Assembly: GCA_015501605.1 (NCBI GenBank)
Contig: JADNRZ010000004.1
Location: forward strand, 1,488,001 to 1,552,000
DNA: 64,000 nt
Reading direction: 5' to 3'
Source of the DNA: Panaeolus papilionaceus
Taxonomy: Eukaryota; Basidiomycota; Agaricomycetes; Agaricales
The position numbers and the translations under genes were made by a program. Positions 61,997-64,000 of the stretch are shown one piece after another. The first letter of the stretch is position 1. Every line of letters begins with the position of its first letter. The notes under the pieces are model-generated. The model did no database searches. It saw nothing but the letters and a program-made list of their open reading frames with translations, and was not told where the DNA came from.

Positions 61997-62563
61997 TGCT
62001 AGCACCTATTTTCAACAAGTTTGGCTTTGATCAGAAAGAAGGTGGAAGAAAGAAGTGATCACAGCTGGGGCTCCACATCTCCTACAACGTTGGACACAGG
62101 ATAATACCTAGGCTCTCATCGGCACCTGAATCTCTGTATACGCGATCCACGGGATATGTAAAACCTGACGCGTACGAACCTGACAATCATCTATCATTTG
62201 ATGAAACCACACGCGTAAGTGGAGACCCCGAAGTTCATGTTGGCAAGAGCAGTGACGGCGATTCGGCCAAGCAAGGAAAGAAGCACAGATATCAGAAGTA
62301 GATGCACAGGTATATCTCAACTTTTATAAGCGTTTCCTTTGTGCTCCGGTCAAGGTTATCTCTTCAAGCTGTGGTGGATACTATGCTATCTGCAACTGAG
62401 GTACTTATAGCGAAGGACAAGAAAGACATTTCGATTCGCTACACCAATTAAGTCAGCCATATTGCCAAAGGCGATGAGCTCCAAACCAAACAATCCCAAT
62501 CAATCTTGCTGGTTGCACCGGTTTTGATGCAGCATTGAGGTTTAAAGTCATCCATCATCCTAA
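61997..62563. other. Divergent intergenic stretch
   Basis: About 570 bp between divergent starts of the membrane protein (minus) and the SNW gene (plus), probably a shared promoter region. No TATA box is evident and no other gene is seen. Confidence 0.5.
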
Positions 62564-64000
62564 ATGGCCGCGCTCGCCTCGTATGTCGTCTCATTGTTCC
62601 TTTACAATGTTTTTCTGACAAATATGCTCTAGAATTCTACCAACACCCGTTCATGCGTCAGCCATTTCTGACGATGAGGATAATGTCCAGACTTTTGTAG
62701 CACAATCATCAACCACAGTTATTACCCGGCCCGTTGTCCCACCTTATGGCCAAAGAGCTGGCTGGAAACCATCGTCATTGGAAGATTTTAGTGAGTTGAA
62801 TATGTGGTTTAAATGACATTGATGCTGATAGTTGTGCGTTAGGTGATGGCGGAGCTTTCCCTGAATGCCATGTTGCCCAATATCCATTGAATATGGGCAA
62901 AAAGAAGGTAATGTTCAATGACTAATTATCAACATTTTTTTATTACTAACAGAGGCTTGTAAAAGGCGTCTTCTGGTAATACCCTCGCTCTTCAAGTTGA
63001 TAGTGAAGGGAATGTGCGGTACGACGCCATCGCGCAACAAGGTCAACGAGAGGGCAAAACTGTGCAATCCCAGTTCAAGGATCTCGTCCCTCTGGCGTAT
63101 AGGAAGGATCTTGACGATGATTCAAAGACAATGGAACGACCCTCTGAGGAGGAAGTCCAGCAAACTGCCGATAAAACCAAAGCAGCTCTCGAGAAACTTG
63201 TCAATGGCAAAATAAAGGCAGCGCAACCCAAAAACGTCCCTGACAGCCAGGGAAAGAGCTCTTTCATTCGTTATACACCCGGACAGCAGGGAGGAGAGGG
63301 TGCATTGAAGCAACGTATCATTAAGATGTCAGAAGTTGTGGAGGACCCCCTAGAGCCACCTAGATTTAAGCATAAGAAGATTCCTCGAGGACCTCCTAGC
63401 CCCCCACCTCCTGTTCTTCGTAGTCCTCCTCGTAAAGCCACTGCTGCTGAGCAGAAGGAGTGGATGATTCCTCCTTGCATTTCAAATTGGAAAAACAACA
63501 AGGGTTTCACAATTCCTTTGGATAAGCGTCTTGCGGCTGATGGTAGAGGTCTCCAGGATGTAAGTTTACTTTGCCATCTTTTATGTTTTCGTGTGCTCAT
63601 TATGGCATTACAGATTCACATCAACGACAACTTCGCCAAATTTTCAGAAGCTCTCTATGTTGCGGATCGCCATGCTCGAGAAGAAGTTCGCCAACGTGCT
63701 TTGATGCAGCAAAAACTAGCTCAAAAGGAGAAAGAGGCGAAGGAAGAGAATCTCCGTCTGTTGGCTCAGCGTGCTCGGGAGGAGCGTGGTGGCATTTCAG
63801 CTCCCAAACCTACTGCTCAGAGCCAGGCCGCTATGTCGTCAACACTAGCTGGCTATGCCAGTGGCAGCGACAGTGGTGATGAGTCAGAGCAGTCCGATGA
63901 TTCTGCTGAGGACGAGGAGTCTCGCAAGATTCGTGACCAGATGAGAGCAGAGAAGAGGAGAGAACGCGAGCGGGAGATGCGCATGAACAACATGGGTCAG
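62564..64000 (+). CDS. PRP45: SNW-domain spliceosome protein (SKIP/Prp45), 5' part
   Basis: Five exons lie in the window (62564-62580, 62633-62790, 62843-62907, 62966-63559, 63614 onward); the frame is open at the window edge, with 407 residues seen. The protein is the SNW/SKIP family member that scaffolds the activated spliceosome and also acts with transcription factors in animals. Diagnostic stretches are RAGWKPSSLEDFSDGGAFPE near the N terminus, SSFIRYTPGQQG, IIKMSEVVEDPLEPPRFKHK, the SNWKN motif at 253-257, GFTIPLDKRLAADGRGLQ and the helical INDNFAKFSEALYVADRHAR. A charged, Glu/Arg-rich C-terminal region has begun. The start codon is set by a 17-bp first exon (MAALAS) that splices in frame to ILPTPVHA. 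Normal fungal members have about 550-600 residues, so the 3' end is missing here. Confidence 0.95.

Overview
The window is nuclear DNA from a filamentous basidiomycete, most likely a mushroom-forming agaricomycete. Genes are interrupted by many GT-AG introns of about 50-75 bp. Several protein families are ones typical of Agaricomycetes: F-box-like proteins, a PD-(D/E)XK-like expanded family, and single-pass membrane proteins with a GAIVGGV-type helix. Transposon remnants include Tc1/mariner and Helitron pieces. No bacterial signals (operons, Shine-Dalgarno sites, CRISPR) are present. Exon coordinates were worked out by hand from reading frames and splice sites and have not been checked against transcripts.

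Layout. From 1 to about 10.7 kb no gene is recognisable; a decayed tRNA-Ser-like relic lies at 3.45-3.52 kb. One gene, a PCL-type cyclin with a TATA box, sits at 10.8-11.8 kb. From 11.8 to 30.5 kb again no gene is recognisable, but there is a 178-bp MITE with perfect terminal inverted repeats, a 71-bp foldback, and microsatellites. From 30.5 kb onward the DNA is gene-rich. Two paralogous multi-pass membrane proteins (30.5-32.3 and 37.0-38.7 kb, minus strand) flank a PD-(D/E)XK-like gene, a deleted Tc1/mariner element inserted just upstream of that gene, and a Helitron fragment. A truncated WD40-like gene relic (39.6 kb) and two paralogous F-box-like genes (40.0-43.6 kb) follow. Four paralogous minus-strand membrane proteins with a cysteine-rich ectodomain (43.9-54.9 kb) come next, interrupted by an aldo-keto reductase.

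The right end carries housekeeping genes on the plus strand: ribosomal protein uL30/RPL7 (with a candidate box C/D snoRNA in its third intron), a beta-carbonic anhydrase, an inositol polyphosphate 5-phosphatase with a C-terminal membrane hairpin, and the 5' part of the SNW/SKIP spliceosome gene. Between the last two lies a minus-strand membrane protein with an unrelated beta-sandwich-like ectodomain.

The strongest discovery candidates are the four-gene array of putative cell-surface proteins with conserved intron phases, the intronic snoRNA whose guide matches a universal large-subunit rRNA segment, and the two TA-flanked DNA transposon relics. The long gene-free stretches were read on both strands, but without database searches degenerate transposons could have been missed.
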